36,954 nucleotides of DNA from Hyphomicrobiaceae bacterium (GCA_020442185.1 JAGRKS010000033.1:1-36954), one strand, 5' to 3'. Shown: positions 18,301 through 26,293, counted from the first letter of the stretch. Notes: generated by a model not told the origin, from the letters alone. Program-made: numbers and translations.

Positions 18301-19349
18301 CGGAACAGGGCAGCGCGGCGCGCGCGTCACAGCGGCCCGATGCGCTCGATGGAACGACGGCCGGTGTTGCCGCGTGGCGTCCCGGTCGATTCGCATTGTT
18401 GCTGACGCTCGCGATCGCGGCCGCGGTCGCCTTCGTCGTGTCGCTGTTGTTCGGGCCGGACGGATTGACGCTTCCTGCTGATGCGGAAGCGGCGCGGCTC
18501 GTGCTCGTCGAGATACGCGTGCCGCGAGCGGTGCTCGGCTTCGTCGTCGGCGGCGCGTTGGGTCTTGCCGGCGCGGCGCTGCAGGGGTTCTTGCGCAATC
18601 CACTTGCGGAGCCGGGGCTGCTCGGGGTCTCCGGCGGGGCCTCGCTCGGTGCGGTCATAGCAGTCCACACAGGCGCCGCGGGTGCTTTCGCATTGGCGCT
18701 GCCGCTCGGTGGGCTTGCTGGCGCCGCGATCGCGACGCTCGCCGTGGTGCTGCTTGCCGGCGCGCGCACATCGCCCGTGACGCTGATCCTCGCCGGCGTC
18801 GCCATCTCGAGCCTGGCCGGCGCGTTGACATCTCTCGCGCTCAATCTCGCGCCCAATCCGTTTGCGTCCGTCGAGATGCTCTACTGGATCATGGGTTCGC
18901 TCAACGACCGTAGTCTCGAGCACCTTTGGGTGGCGGCTCCGCTCGTCATTGCCGGCGGGGTCATCTTAATGACGACGGCGCCCGCGCTCGACGCGCTGTC
19001 GCTCGGTGAGGATGCGGCGCGCAACCTCGGCGTCGATCTCGACGCGTTGCGCCGCCGTCTCGTCGGTGGCGTGGCACTTGCCGTTGGCGCCGCGACGGCC
19101 GTCACGGGCACGATCGGCTTCGTCGGCCTTGTCGTCCCGCACATACTGCGCCCTCTTGTCGGCCATTCCCCGGGCGGTCTCCTGCTGCCGAGCTTCTTGG
19201 GCGGCGCTATTGTCGTTCTCGCTGCCGATGTCGGCGTTCGCCTGCTGGCGCCCGCAGGCGACATCAAGCTCGGCGTTCTGACGGCGCTGGTCGGGGCGCC
19301 GTTCTTCCTCTGGCTGGTGATCGCGTCGCGGCGGGAGCTTGCACCATGA
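18297..19349 (+). CDS. btuC: Cobalamin ABC importer permease (FecCD family)
   Basis: This 350-residue inner-membrane permease has about 9-10 hydrophobic helices. FecCD-family signatures are RVPRAVLGFVVGGALGLAGA, GVSGGASLGAV, and the C-terminal GTIGFVGLVVPHILRPLVGH, which forms the coupling region that contacts the ATPase. It should form the membrane channel of BtuC2D2. The start overlaps the btuF stop by four bases (ATGA) and its own stop overlaps the btuD start the same way, so the three genes are translated as a unit. The first 30 or so residues are a polar N-terminal extension. Confidence 0.94.
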   Translation: MTEQGSAARASQRPDALDGTTAGVAAWRPGRFALLLTLAIAAAVAFVVSLLFGPDGLTLPADAEAARLVLVEIRVPRAVLGFVVGGALGLAGAALQGFLRNPLAEPGLLGVSGGASLGAVIAVHTGAAGAFALALPLGGLAGAAIATLAVVLLAGARTSPVTLILAGVAISSLAGALTSLALNLAPNPFASVEMLYWIMGSLNDRSLEHLWVAAPLVIAGGVILMTTAPALDALSLGEDAARNLGVDLDALRRRLVGGVALAVGAATAVTGTIGFVGLVVPHILRPLVGHSPGGLLLPSFLGGAIVVLAADVGVRLLAPAGDIKLGVLTALVGAPFFLWLVIASRRELAP

Positions 19350-20119
19350 CGCTTGTCGCCGATCGCGTTTCTATCCGTTTGGGCAGCCGGCTCGCTGTGG
19401 TGGCAGCAAGCCTCGAACTCGACGCCGGCCAGATCGTCGCTGTCGTCGGCCCGAACGGCGCGGGCAAGTCGACGCTGCTGCGCGGGCTCGCCGGCCTGCA
19501 GCGTGTCACCGAGGGGAGTGTACGCCTCGACGGCGTCGATATCGCCTCGTTCGCCGCCGCCGCGCTGGCGCGCCGCATCGCCTTCATGCCGCAAGCGCGG
19601 ATGGTTCATTGGCCGCTTGCGGTTGCGCGGGTCGTGGCCCTTGGCCGCCTGCCGCATCGGGGCACGCCGGGCGGCGCGGCGGCCAGCGACACGTCGGCCA
19701 TCGACGAGGCACTCGCAACGATGGATCTCGCGGCGCTTGCGGGTCGAACGGTGACGGAGTTGTCGGGTGGCGAACTGGCGCGTGTGCTGCTTGCGCGGGC
19801 GCTTGCGCAACAGGCTGATATCTTGATTGCCGACGAGCCGACGGCGGGTCTCGATCTCGCTCACGTCATTCAACTTTTCGAGCACTTGCGCCGCATTGCA
19901 TCGGGCGGACGCCTCGTTGTCGTCGCCCTGCACGATTTGTCGCTTGCGCTGCGCTATTGCGATCAGACGATATTGTTGAACCGCGGTAGTATACTTGCCG
20001 CAGGAAGCTCGCGCGACGTGATAACGGCCGAGCATATTGCGGAGGCTTTCGGTGTCGCGGCGCGCGTTGCGACGTTAGACCACGTGCCGATTGTGCTGGC
20101 GGGACGAACCCTGACATGA
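19346..20119 (+). CDS. btuD: Cobalamin ABC importer ATPase
   Basis: This 257-residue ATPase powers the B12 importer on the cytoplasmic face. The canonical ABC motifs are intact: Walker A GPNGAGKS (residues 35-42), Q-loop Gln83, signature LSGGE (139-143), Walker B ILIADE (159-164) and switch His186 (VALHDLSL). Start ATG 19346 overlaps the btuC stop as ATGA. It is the last gene of the btuB-F-C-D group; a palindromic repeat cluster begins 65 bases downstream and could contribute to transcript end formation. Confidence 0.94.
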   Translation: MTLVADRVSIRLGSRLAVVAASLELDAGQIVAVVGPNGAGKSTLLRGLAGLQRVTEGSVRLDGVDIASFAAAALARRIAFMPQARMVHWPLAVARVVALGRLPHRGTPGGAAASDTSAIDEALATMDLAALAGRTVTELSGGELARVLLARALAQQADILIADEPTAGLDLAHVIQLFEHLRRIASGGRLVVVALHDLSLALRYCDQTILLNRGSILAAGSSRDVITAEHIAEAFGVAARVATLDHVPIVLAGRTLT

Positions 20120-20184
20120 TGGCGCCTGCGGTAGCGCGGATACTCCAGGGATAGAGCGGCCACGTTCGCCACGCGCCATGGCAG

Positions 20185-20297
20185 CAACGATGGCGCGATA
20201 AACGCCACACGGGGACGATGATGTTGCTCGTGGCCCTCATGACGCGCCAAAATCGGACGCGGGTGGGGCCATGATGCGATTTTGGCGCGACGGGCCA
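20185..20297. repeat. Palindromic interspersed repeat, copy 1
   Basis: This 113-bp unit is repeated, with about five mismatches, at 20348-20460. It is made of an outer arm (AACGATGGCGCG...CGCCACAC) and an inner palindrome, GCGCCAAAATCG near 20244-20255 against CGATTTTGGCGC near 20277-20288, with about 20 bases between. It could fold into a strong hairpin in DNA or RNA. It encodes nothing convincing. Confidence 0.9.
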
Positions 20298-20347
20298 GGC
20301 GTGTGGCGTCGCGCCATCGTTGACCGACGGTGCGGCGAGGCAGGTGT
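20298..20347. repeat. Spacer with an inverted copy of the outer arm
   Basis: Between the two direct copies, GTGTGGCG-TCGCGCCATCGTT (20301-20321) is the reverse complement of the outer arm, with a 4-base deletion. The whole locus therefore reads arm, palindrome, inverted arm, arm, palindrome. That is the alternating layout of compound palindromic elements (BIME-like). Confidence 0.75.
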
Positions 20348-20460
20348 CAACGATGGCGCGATAAACGCCACACGATGACGATGATGTTGCTCGTGGCCCT
20401 GATGTCGCGCCAAAATCGGACGCGGTTGGGGCCATGATGCGATTTTGGCGCGACGGGCCA
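20348..20460. repeat. Palindromic interspersed repeat, copy 2
   Basis: The second 113-bp direct copy, offset exactly 163 bp from the first. It ends 9 bases before the ATG chosen for the patatin-like gene. The gene's ribosome-binding site (GAGGGGG, 20462-20468) therefore lies just outside the repeat. Confidence 0.9.
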
Positions 20461-20469
20461 CGAGGGGGC

Positions 20470-21639
20470 ATGGTGCGATTATTCAAACGCGATCTTCGGT
20501 TCAATCTCGCGCTGCAAGGCGGCGGCGCGCATGGCGCGTTCACGTGGGGGGTGCTCGACCGGCTGCTCGACGAGCAAGGCATTTCATTCGGCTGGATTTC
20601 GGCAACGAGTGCGGGCGCCGTCAATGCGGCAGCCCTGGCAGCCGGGCTCGCGGAAGGTGGCCGCGCTGGCGCCCAGGCCAAACTGCGTCAGATCTGGACG
20701 GCGGTCTACAAGGCCGGCGTCCCCGATTTCCTTCGGATGAACCCGTTCCTCTACAGTCTGACGCGCTCGTCCGCACTCAGCCAGATGACCAGTCTGATGT
20801 CGCCCTACGAGTTCAATCCGATGGGCTACGATCCGCTCCGGCGGTTGTTGTCGAATACCATCGATTTCGAGCTCATCCGCAGCAAGGCGCCGGTCGAGCT
20901 GCTGATCGCGGCGACGGATGTCGCAACCGGTCAGGCGCGCTTTTTCCGGCGCGCGGAGTTGACCGTCGAGAGTGTCCTCGCCTCGGCCTGTCTGCCGACG
21001 CTGCACCATGCCGTCGAGATCGATGGCCGCGCCTATTGGGACGGCGGGTTCTCGGCCAATCCTGATCTCATCACACTCGCGCGCGAAAGCCCGGTGGCAG
21101 ATACCGTGCTGGTGCAGATCACGCCGTCATTTCAGCGCGAACTGCCGACAGGCGTGCGCGAGATTACGGGTCAGATCAACCGGCTGACATTCAATGCGCC
21201 GCTGCGCCGCGACGTCGAGCTGATCGCAGCGATCCGGCGGGAAGCCGGCGGCGCCTGGGGCGCTGGCCGGTTCGCCAAGCGGCTGGCGCGACACCGCTTC
21301 CATTTGATTGACGCTGGCCGGCATACCTCGATGCTGAGCGCGGAGAGCAAGCTCAAGGCCGACTGGGGACTATTCACGTACCTGCATGGCGCGGGGCGCA
21401 TGGAGACGCACAAGTGGCTCGACCGGCACCGCAAGGATATCGGCCGCCGCGAAACCGTCGACCTGGCACAGCGGTTGGCACGGGCGCGAGAAAGCGATGG
21501 TGATCCGCAACATCTGGGTGCCGTTACGGATAGTGGTGCCGGTGGCGGTGTGCCGGCGCTTATGGATGCGACCGGCCGAAGTGGCGGAACCAACGTCGCC
21601 GCACCTTCGGCAGCGGCCTTTGCGCGGAGTTCGCGCTGA
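20470..21639 (+). CDS. Patatin-like phospholipase
   Basis: This predicted 389-residue patatin-fold lipid acyl hydrolase uses a Ser-Asp dyad. The oxyanion-hole motif is LQGGGAHGAF (glycines at 17-19 and 22). The nucleophile is Ser47 in SATSAGA, where the usual first glycine of GxSxG is alanine. The catalytic Asp is D191 in YWDGGFSANP. The family cleaves phospholipid acyl chains; the natural substrate here is unknown. No signal peptide is seen, so it is probably cytoplasmic or membrane-peripheral. ATG 20470 was chosen because GAGGGGG lies just upstream; an in-frame ATG at 20434 falls inside the repeat. The last 50-60 residues are Gly/Ala/Ser-rich. It converges on the HTH gene. Confidence 0.88.
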   Translation: MVRLFKRDLRFNLALQGGGAHGAFTWGVLDRLLDEQGISFGWISATSAGAVNAAALAAGLAEGGRAGAQAKLRQIWTAVYKAGVPDFLRMNPFLYSLTRSSALSQMTSLMSPYEFNPMGYDPLRRLLSNTIDFELIRSKAPVELLIAATDVATGQARFFRRAELTVESVLASACLPTLHHAVEIDGRAYWDGGFSANPDLITLARESPVADTVLVQITPSFQRELPTGVREITGQINRLTFNAPLRRDVELIAAIRREAGGAWGAGRFAKRLARHRFHLIDAGRHTSMLSAESKLKADWGLFTYLHGAGRMETHKWLDRHRKDIGRRETVDLAQRLARARESDGDPQHLGAVTDSGAGGGVPALMDATGRSGGTNVAAPSAAAFARSSR

Positions 21640-21683
21640 CAGCGCGAGGCCGCCAGCGGATCTTCTCGGCATGTTTGCGCCGC

Positions 21684-22466
21684 TCAGCGCGCCACGACCT
21701 TGGCATAGCCGTCGGTAATCGTCTCGTCGAGCACGCGGCGGTAGGTGGCATGCTGGGGATGACCGGGTTCGATATTGCCGAGCGCGGATTCGGCGAACTC
21801 GTCCTGGCGCATGTAGACGATCGGACACGCGACGGGCACCAGCATCGCACCCTGCTTGTTAAGGGTCGTAATCAGGCCGCGCATCGTACCGAGACGGTCG
21901 AGCTGCGAGACGAGAACCATGCGCATCGCGCCCTTCGTCAGCGACACCAGGTGAATGTACATCGACGAGGCCGGGATATAGAGGCGCCCGCGATGGGCAT
22001 ACGTCGCGTCGGGACGGCCGCTCTCCTCGAACAGGAGGCTTGGCCACTCGGGGTCCCAAATAATGTTGGTGCGGTAAGCGACGATGACGTCGGGCAGAAA
22101 AAATGCCGGCCGCAGCGTCAGATAGTGGCCGATGTACTGATCGACCGCGGCACGCGTGTAGGCGCCCATGTAGACGGGCGCGACCATGCCGCCTTCGCCC
22201 TTGAGATCCATCGGCTCGCGCGCGGCAACGGCTGCGAGGGGCGCCCATTTCGATTTGATGGCATCGTAGTCGAGGCCTAAGACCATGCAGACATCGAAAA
22301 GCGTCTGATCCCGCACAGAGCGGCCGCCGAGCAGGTTCTGGATCGTCTTGCCATGGCAATCGGCGGCGTCGGCGAGCTCGGCCTGCGTCATCTTCTTCTC
22401 GATCATCGCCTTGCGGATGTCGGCGAGGGCGAGATCGCGATCGTGCGGATCTGAGTGCTTCTGCAT
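21684..22466 (-). CDS. HTH (XRE-like) regulator with an unrecognised C-terminal domain
   Basis: This predicted 260-residue protein has an N-terminal Cro/C1-type helix-turn-helix at about residues 12-66 (IRKAMIEKKMTQAELADAAD, then KTIQNLLGGRSVRDQTLFDV). About 190 residues follow that I cannot assign; they contain YMGAYTRAAVDQYIGHYLTL, IIWDPEWPSLLFEES and PASSMYIHLVSL. The mix of strands and aromatic residues suggests a ligand-sensing domain, but this is a guess. ATG 22466 begins the sensible sequence; in-frame upstream starts have no ribosome-binding site and arginine-rich residues. It converges on the patatin-like gene with a 44-base gap. Targets are unknown. Confidence 0.75.
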   Translation of the reverse strand: MQKHSDPHDRDLALADIRKAMIEKKMTQAELADAADCHGKTIQNLLGGRSVRDQTLFDVCMVLGLDYDAIKSKWAPLAAVAAREPMDLKGEGGMVAPVYMGAYTRAAVDQYIGHYLTLRPAFFLPDVIVAYRTNIIWDPEWPSLLFEESGRPDATYAHRGRLYIPASSMYIHLVSLTKGAMRMVLVSQLDRLGTMRGLITTLNKQGAMLVPVACPIVYMRQDEFAESALGNIEPGHPQHATYRRVLDETITDGYAKVVAR

Positions 22467-22690
22467 GGGGCTCTCGCTCGGCGGGACGATGCGACGCATG
22501 ACCCTGCGGAGGGGATCCTCCGCACGGAGGGCCGCGAAACGAAGCCATCGCACTTTCCGAAACTTATCCGTACTTGCCGGTGATTGGCAATGCCGGGGAG
22601 CCGGAGCGGCGAGTTCGTCGAGGTGTGTGGTGAACGAGAGCCAGTCAGGTTCGTGATCGGATTGCGACGCGGGCCTCCGCCAAACGGGAA

Positions 22691-22721
22691 ACGGGCGGCC
22701 GCAGCATCTGCGACCGCCCGT
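22691..22721 (-). terminator. Intrinsic terminator downstream of the RlpA-like gene
   Basis: CGGGCGGCCGC (22692-22702) pairs with GCGACCGCCCG (22710-22720), leaving a 7-base loop and one mismatch. Read on the minus strand, the stem is followed by TTTCCCGTTTG. It lies 37 bases after the RlpA-like stop codon. Confidence 0.7.
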
Positions 22722-22757
22722 TCAAAGTACGTCTCGATAGGCGCCGTGATCCCGAGA

Positions 22758-23351
22758 TCAACGGCCGAGAATGGCGATGTTCACAGGCGCGACGCCCGAA
22801 CCGATCATGCCGATCACGCCAGCGGCGGCTTTCGACAGATCGATGACGCGGCCGCGGATGTAGGGACCGCGATCGTTGATGCGGACGACGACCGAGCGAC
22901 CGTTGCGGACGTTGGTGACGCGAACCTTGGTGCCGAATGGCAGCGTCTTGTGCGCAGCCGTCATGGCGTTCGGGTTGAACCAGCCGCCGGACGCGACCCG
23001 CTGCGGCTGCCAGTAGTACGACGCGATGCCGGAGCTGCTGCCCGAGTAGGAACGGCTTGCCGTGCGATTGCCGCGGCTCTTGCGGGACTTCCGCTGATAG
23101 CTGGCGGACTTCTTGTAGGCGCTCTTCTTGTGCGCGGACTTCTTGTAGGCGCTCCTTTTAGACGCCGACTTCTTGTAGTGCGATGCCTTGTAGGACGACT
23201 TTACAGCTGCCTTCTTCTTGTAGCCGGCCGAAGACTTGCTTCCGCAAGCCACGTGGCCGCCTTTGCAGGCCCAGTACCCGGCGCTGGCCATCGGCACATT
23301 GACGAGGCCGAAGGTTATGGCAGCGATCGCTGCAAACAACAGGGTGCGCAT
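22758..23351 (-). CDS. RlpA-like septal ring / DPBB-domain protein with Lys-rich repeat
   Basis: This 197-residue exported protein has a signal peptide at 1-24 ([24 protein letters not shown]). A Lys/Tyr/Ser/His-rich tandem-repeat region covers about 40-97, and a C-terminal double-psi beta-barrel covers about 108-197. The RlpA hallmarks are [28 protein letters not shown] and [19 protein letters not shown], with the catalytic-type Asp160 in NDRGPY and His134. RlpA proteins are lytic transglycosylases or peptidoglycan-binding factors at the septum. No SPOR domain is present here. Start 23351 has GGAG about 6 bases upstream; an ATG six codons earlier is an alternative. Divergent or distant neighbours give no operon. 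Confidence 0.88.
   Translation of the reverse strand: MRTLLFAAIAAITFGLVNVPMASAGYWACKGGHVACGSKSSAGYKKKAAVKSSYKASHYKKSASKRSAYKKSAHKKSAYKKSASYQRKSRKSRGNRTASRSYSGSSSGIASYYWQPQRVASGGWFNPNAMTAAHKTLPFGTKVRVTNVRNGRSVVVRINDRGPYIRGRVIDLSKAAAGVIGMIGSGVAPVNIAILGR
23104..23154. repeat. 30-bp tandem repeat inside the RlpA-like gene
   Basis: A 21-base block (23104-23124) recurs exactly 30 bases later (23134-23154), and further degenerate copies surround it. It encodes ten-residue units of the type [10 protein letters not shown], giving a strongly cationic, low-complexity segment. Confidence 0.8.
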
Positions 23352-23799
23352 GAAACACTCCATCTTCATACGGCCGCATCAGGCTGCTGCAACGCACAAG
23401 AATGGTCGCGTGCGGGGGCGGTCGAACCGCCGCCACAGGCAAGAAACCCCATCCTTCTCGTGAACGCGCGGTGCGTCGAACGACGTCCGCGATGGCGTCC
23501 CGCGTGGTGCTCAACCGAACCCCAGAACTTGTTCAGCGACCGTTGATAATTCCAACCGTTCGTTCTGGTGGGCGGACCTGAGCATTGGGTCTCACGCCGG
23601 TCAACGCACGAAACTGACGCATTGCTTCATAGATCGAGGGACTGTGTTGGAAATAAACGATAAAGTTGGATTTCGCGTGAGCGGGGCGTGACGGCAGGTC
23701 GCAGTTTTGGTGTCCTTGCCACCACGACTTTGCTGCACCGCCGAACAAAATCTGATCGGCGGTGAAAATTCAGCGCCATGGGATGGCACTTTCAAATCA
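23352..23799. other. Intergenic region, partly less GC-rich
   Basis: About 448 bases without a confident gene. The stretch around 23590-23790 looks poorer in G+C than its surroundings. A minus-strand TTG-initiated frame (23533-23748) could encode 71 residues, with a tail that reads reasonably like protein (IVYFQHSPSIYEAMRQFRAL). There is no ribosome-binding site or recognised family. The rlpA-like promoter should lie near 23360-23460. Confidence 0.4.
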
Positions 23800-24000
23800 C
23801 TAGAAAGCCGACCCCGGCCGCAGCCCAACCGCCTTCAGAATGCGGGCGAGGGGACAGAACCCAGTGAACGCCGCCTGGAGTAGGTTCAATCCGACGAACG
23901 CGGGCACGGCGAGCCAATAGGGATGAACGGCATATCCGAGCGCGGTGCCGACAAGGACGACGAGGCCTGCGAAAGCCATGACAAAGCGGTCGATGTTCAT
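23800..24000 (-). CDS. DUF2892-type small membrane protein
   Basis: This 66-residue inner-membrane protein has two hydrophobic helices (about 6-22 and 28-48) and the characteristic sequence [20 protein letters not shown], then [19 protein letters not shown]. The FTGFCPL segment with its cysteine matches the DUF2892 family, which includes the membrane part of the YgaP rhodanese; here no rhodanese domain is attached. The ATG at 24000 has GGAG about 8 bases upstream. A 21-residue upstream extension in frame is unlikely. Function unknown; sulfur-related contexts are common for this family. Confidence 0.82.
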   Translation of the reverse strand: MNIDRFVMAFAGLVVLVGTALGYAVHPYWLAVPAFVGLNLLQAAFTGFCPLARILKAVGLRPGSAF

Positions 24001-24339
24001 GCGGTTGTGCTCCGAGGTGTTAGGCCCGATGCCGGGCGCTGTTGGCGTTACGTCGTTGCGCAACTCGCCGTTGCAGAACTCGACAACGGTCGAAGGTTGC
24101 GATCTGGTGGCGTATCAGCCCATTGCAATCATTGCATACTGACAGAACTTTGCGTGCTCGTCCGTGACCCGTGTCACCTTTTTGTCGCCGAGGCGCACGC
24201 CGATCCAGCAGGCCCTCGCCGGTGCGACTTTCCCCCTTGCCCGACGGTTGCGGGCAGGGCTACTCAAGGGCTTCATCGCAACGCTGGTGTGAGCGCGACC
24301 AATGAGCAGCGCGCACTTCCAAGACGGAGATCCGACGTC
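24001..24339. other. Divergent intergenic region
   Basis: About 340 bases between the DUF2892 gene (-) and chrA (+), without a convincing gene. ATTGCAATC-ATTGCATAC near 24121-24140 is a short direct repetition of ATTGCA in an otherwise GC-rich stretch and could belong to a promoter or operator. This is weak evidence. Confidence 0.35.
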
Positions 24340-24357
24340 ATGTTTGCCTGCCCATGA
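24340..24357 (+). CDS. Five-codon upstream reading frame overlapping chrA start
   Basis: ATG at 24340 has a good ribosome-binding site (GGAG 24326-24329, 10 bases away) and encodes only MFACP before a TGA at 24355-24357. That TGA overlaps the chrA ATG (24354) as ATGA. The chrA start has no Shine-Dalgarno at proper spacing, so ribosomes may reach it by re-initiation after this minicistron. It is too short to judge by composition. Confidence 0.35.
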   Translation: MFACP

Positions 24358-25706
24358 GCGATGTCACGTCGTCCGCGCCGCACATATCCTCGCCGACGTT
24401 TCGCGAGGCTCTCACCGTTTGGGGACGGATCGGTCTCCTGTCGTTCGGCGGACCGGCCGCGCAGATCGCGGTGATGCATCGCATCCTGGTCGACGAAAAG
24501 GGGTGGCTCGAAGAACGGCGGTTTCTGCCGGCACTCAATTTTTGCATGCTGCTGCCAGGGCCCGAGGCGATGCAGCTTGCGACCTATGCCGGCTGGCGGC
24601 TGCATGGCGTTGCAGGTGGCCTTGCCGCCGGCCTTCTGTTCGTCGTGCCGGGCGCGATCGTCATGCTGGTGCTGACGGTGCTCTACATGCTCTATGGCGC
24701 GCTGCCGCTTGCTGTTGCGGTGTTCACGGGCATCAAAGCGGCGGTTCTGGCAATCGTCATACAGGCGTTGATGCGCGTTGCGCGGCGCGCATTGTCTGGC
24801 GGAGTGGATTGGGCGATCGCGACAGCGGCGTTCGTCGCGATCTTCTTTCTGGGCGTGCCGTTTCCCATCATCATCGCATTGGCGGCACTGGCCGGATATC
24901 TGTTGCGACGTGATGCTGTCGTTGCCCAATCGGCACATGTCCCACCGCGCGACGTCGCCGCATCCGCGATTGACGCGGCAGGCTGGCGCGCGGACGATAC
25001 CCACAGCACGATCAGAACGGCGCTCGTCTGGCTCACGGTCTGGCTCGCACCGATCGCGGCGCTCGCCATCGTGCTCGGTACCGGCCACATCCTGGTCGAG
25101 ATCGGCTTGTTCTTCTCGAAGCTGGCGGTCGTATCGTTTGGCGGCGCCTATGCCGTCCTCTCCTACATGGCGCAGGAAGTCGTGCAACGTTACGGGTGGC
25201 TCAATCCCGGCGAGATGCTCGACGCTCTGGGACTCGCCGAGACGACACCGGGTCCGCTCATACTCGTCACCGAATTCGTGGGCGGTCTCGCGGCCGGACG
25301 CGCATCGGGCGAGCTCTCGGTGACAGGGGCGATTGCCGGCGCATTGGTGACGCTCTGGGCAACGTTCGCTCCGTGCTTCCTTTGGATCTTCGCCGGTGCA
25401 CCGTTCGTCGAGCGCATCAATGCAGAGCCGCGTTTGCGGTCGGCGCTGCGTGGCGTCACCGCCGCTGTCGTCGGAGTCATTGCCAACCTGACAGTCTGGT
25501 TCACTCTGCACGTCCTCTTTCGCGAGGTGGTGACGCGTGACGTGGGCTTCCTGCGTCTCACCCTGCCCGACGTGACAACGCTTGATCCCGTCGCAACGAT
25601 ACTGTCGGCTCTCGCAGCCCTCATGATCTTTGGTGCCGGCGCGGGTGTGTTTACGACGCTCGCCATCTCTGGCGGACTTGCATGGCTTGCCACTTTAGCG
25701 ATGTGA
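24354..25706 (+). CDS. chrA: Chromate-ion transporter (CHR) family protein
   Basis: This 450-residue inner-membrane protein has two homologous halves, as in long-chain ChrA proteins. The N-half motif is LLSFGGPAAQIAVMHRILVD with LLPGPEAMQLATYAGW. The C-half shows VVSFGGAYAVLSYMAQEVV with LAETTPGPLILVTEFVGG. About 10-12 hydrophobic segments are visible. Characterised members export chromate, sometimes driven by the proton gradient; many genomic copies lie outside resistance loci and may move other oxyanions. No chrB or other metal gene is adjacent. Start 24354 is preceded by a five-codon frame overlapping it (ATGA). The name follows the family; the substrate is inferred. Confidence 0.88.
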   Translation: MSDVTSSAPHISSPTFREALTVWGRIGLLSFGGPAAQIAVMHRILVDEKGWLEERRFLPALNFCMLLPGPEAMQLATYAGWRLHGVAGGLAAGLLFVVPGAIVMLVLTVLYMLYGALPLAVAVFTGIKAAVLAIVIQALMRVARRALSGGVDWAIATAAFVAIFFLGVPFPIIIALAALAGYLLRRDAVVAQSAHVPPRDVAASAIDAAGWRADDTHSTIRTALVWLTVWLAPIAALAIVLGTGHILVEIGLFFSKLAVVSFGGAYAVLSYMAQEVVQRYGWLNPGEMLDALGLAETTPGPLILVTEFVGGLAAGRASGELSVTGAIAGALVTLWATFAPCFLWIFAGAPFVERINAEPRLRSALRGVTAAVVGVIANLTVWFTLHVLFREVVTRDVGFLRLTLPDVTTLDPVATILSALAALMIFGAGAGVFTTLAISGGLAWLATLAM

Positions 25707-25907
25707 GCAACTCGATCGGCGGCGCGAGGCTCTGCGGAGAAACGAATTACTTCGAGCTCTAAACTCAAAAATGTGATCGTGCTTGATGCTTGTCGCCGGT
25801 CGGCGCGAAGCGCATGATGATCTCGGCCCGGCTCCGCCTGCATACTGAGGCGCTGATTTCAATGACGCGTCCGGGCATTTCAAAACATTGATTATGAGGA
25901 GGCGAAC

Positions 25908-26237
25908 ATGTCGTTTCGCGTCGCTATTTGGCATGCACCCGCTATTGCGGCGGCATGTGCGATCGTAATTGCAAGTGTTGCAAGCGTTCCGGCTGGAGCC
26001 GCGATCACTTGCGTCGACAACTTCCAGCGCGTCGGTGCTGAACTGATCGCGACACCCTACTGCAGGGATTCCTATCTCGTGAGCGTGGCCCAAGGCATGG
26101 GAAGTGACGTTTCGGCGGCCCAGGTTCGCAACAACCCAAGGGTAAGGGACGAATTGTGCCACCTCGTTGGTGTGCGTGCCATCGGTGCATGTGACATCGA
26201 TAATGGTGCCGGCGCGCCCGGTGGTGGTGGCGACTGA
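25908..26237 (+). CDS. Small secreted four-cysteine protein, paralogue A
   Basis: This 109-residue protein has a signal peptide (about residues 1-32, ending VPAGAA) and a mature domain with four cysteines at 35, 52, 84 and 95. Key motifs are IATPYC, DSYL, VSAAQVRNNP and ELCHLVG. A GAGGAGG ribosome-binding site lies close to the ATG. It is clearly related to the protein encoded at 27480-27803, with the cysteines and the IATPYC and VSAA-x-x-R-x-NP motifs conserved. The C-terminus is Gly-rich (GAPGGGGD). No named family is recognised; probably periplasmic with two disulfides. A terminator follows at 26245-26293. Confidence 0.8.
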   Translation: MSFRVAIWHAPAIAAACAIVIASVASVPAGAAITCVDNFQRVGAELIATPYCRDSYLVSVAQGMGSDVSAAQVRNNPRVRDELCHLVGVRAIGACDIDNGAGAPGGGGD

Positions 26238-26244
26238 CGCTCTG

Positions 26245-26293
26245 GCGTCTTCGCGACGTGAACCAGCTGTCAGCCCGCGCGCGAAGACGCTTT
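26245..26293 (+). terminator. Intrinsic terminator after secreted protein A
   Basis: A perfect 11-bp stem, GCGTCTTCGCG (26245-26255) / CGCGAAGACGC (26280-26290), with a 24-base loop, is followed by TTT. It lies just after the stop codon at 26237 and before the convergent corA stop at 26308. Confidence 0.7.

Noticed and set aside
20185..20460. CRISPR array or insertion sequence at the repeat locus
   Set aside because: Only two long copies with one spacer and no transposase or cas genes; the symmetry fits a palindromic interspersed element instead.
20434..20469. Alternative patatin start at 20434
   Set aside because: It would lie inside the palindromic repeat and lacks a ribosome-binding site, whereas 20470 has GAGGGGG upstream.
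19866..20681. Minus-strand frame running through the palindromic repeats
   Set aside because: Its repeated protein segments are simply translations of the DNA repeats, and it extends antisense into btuD and the patatin gene.
23533..23748. 71-codon minus-strand frame starting with TTG, with a partly protein-like tail
   Set aside because: It has no ribosome-binding site, family or signal; kept only as a note in the intergenic entry.
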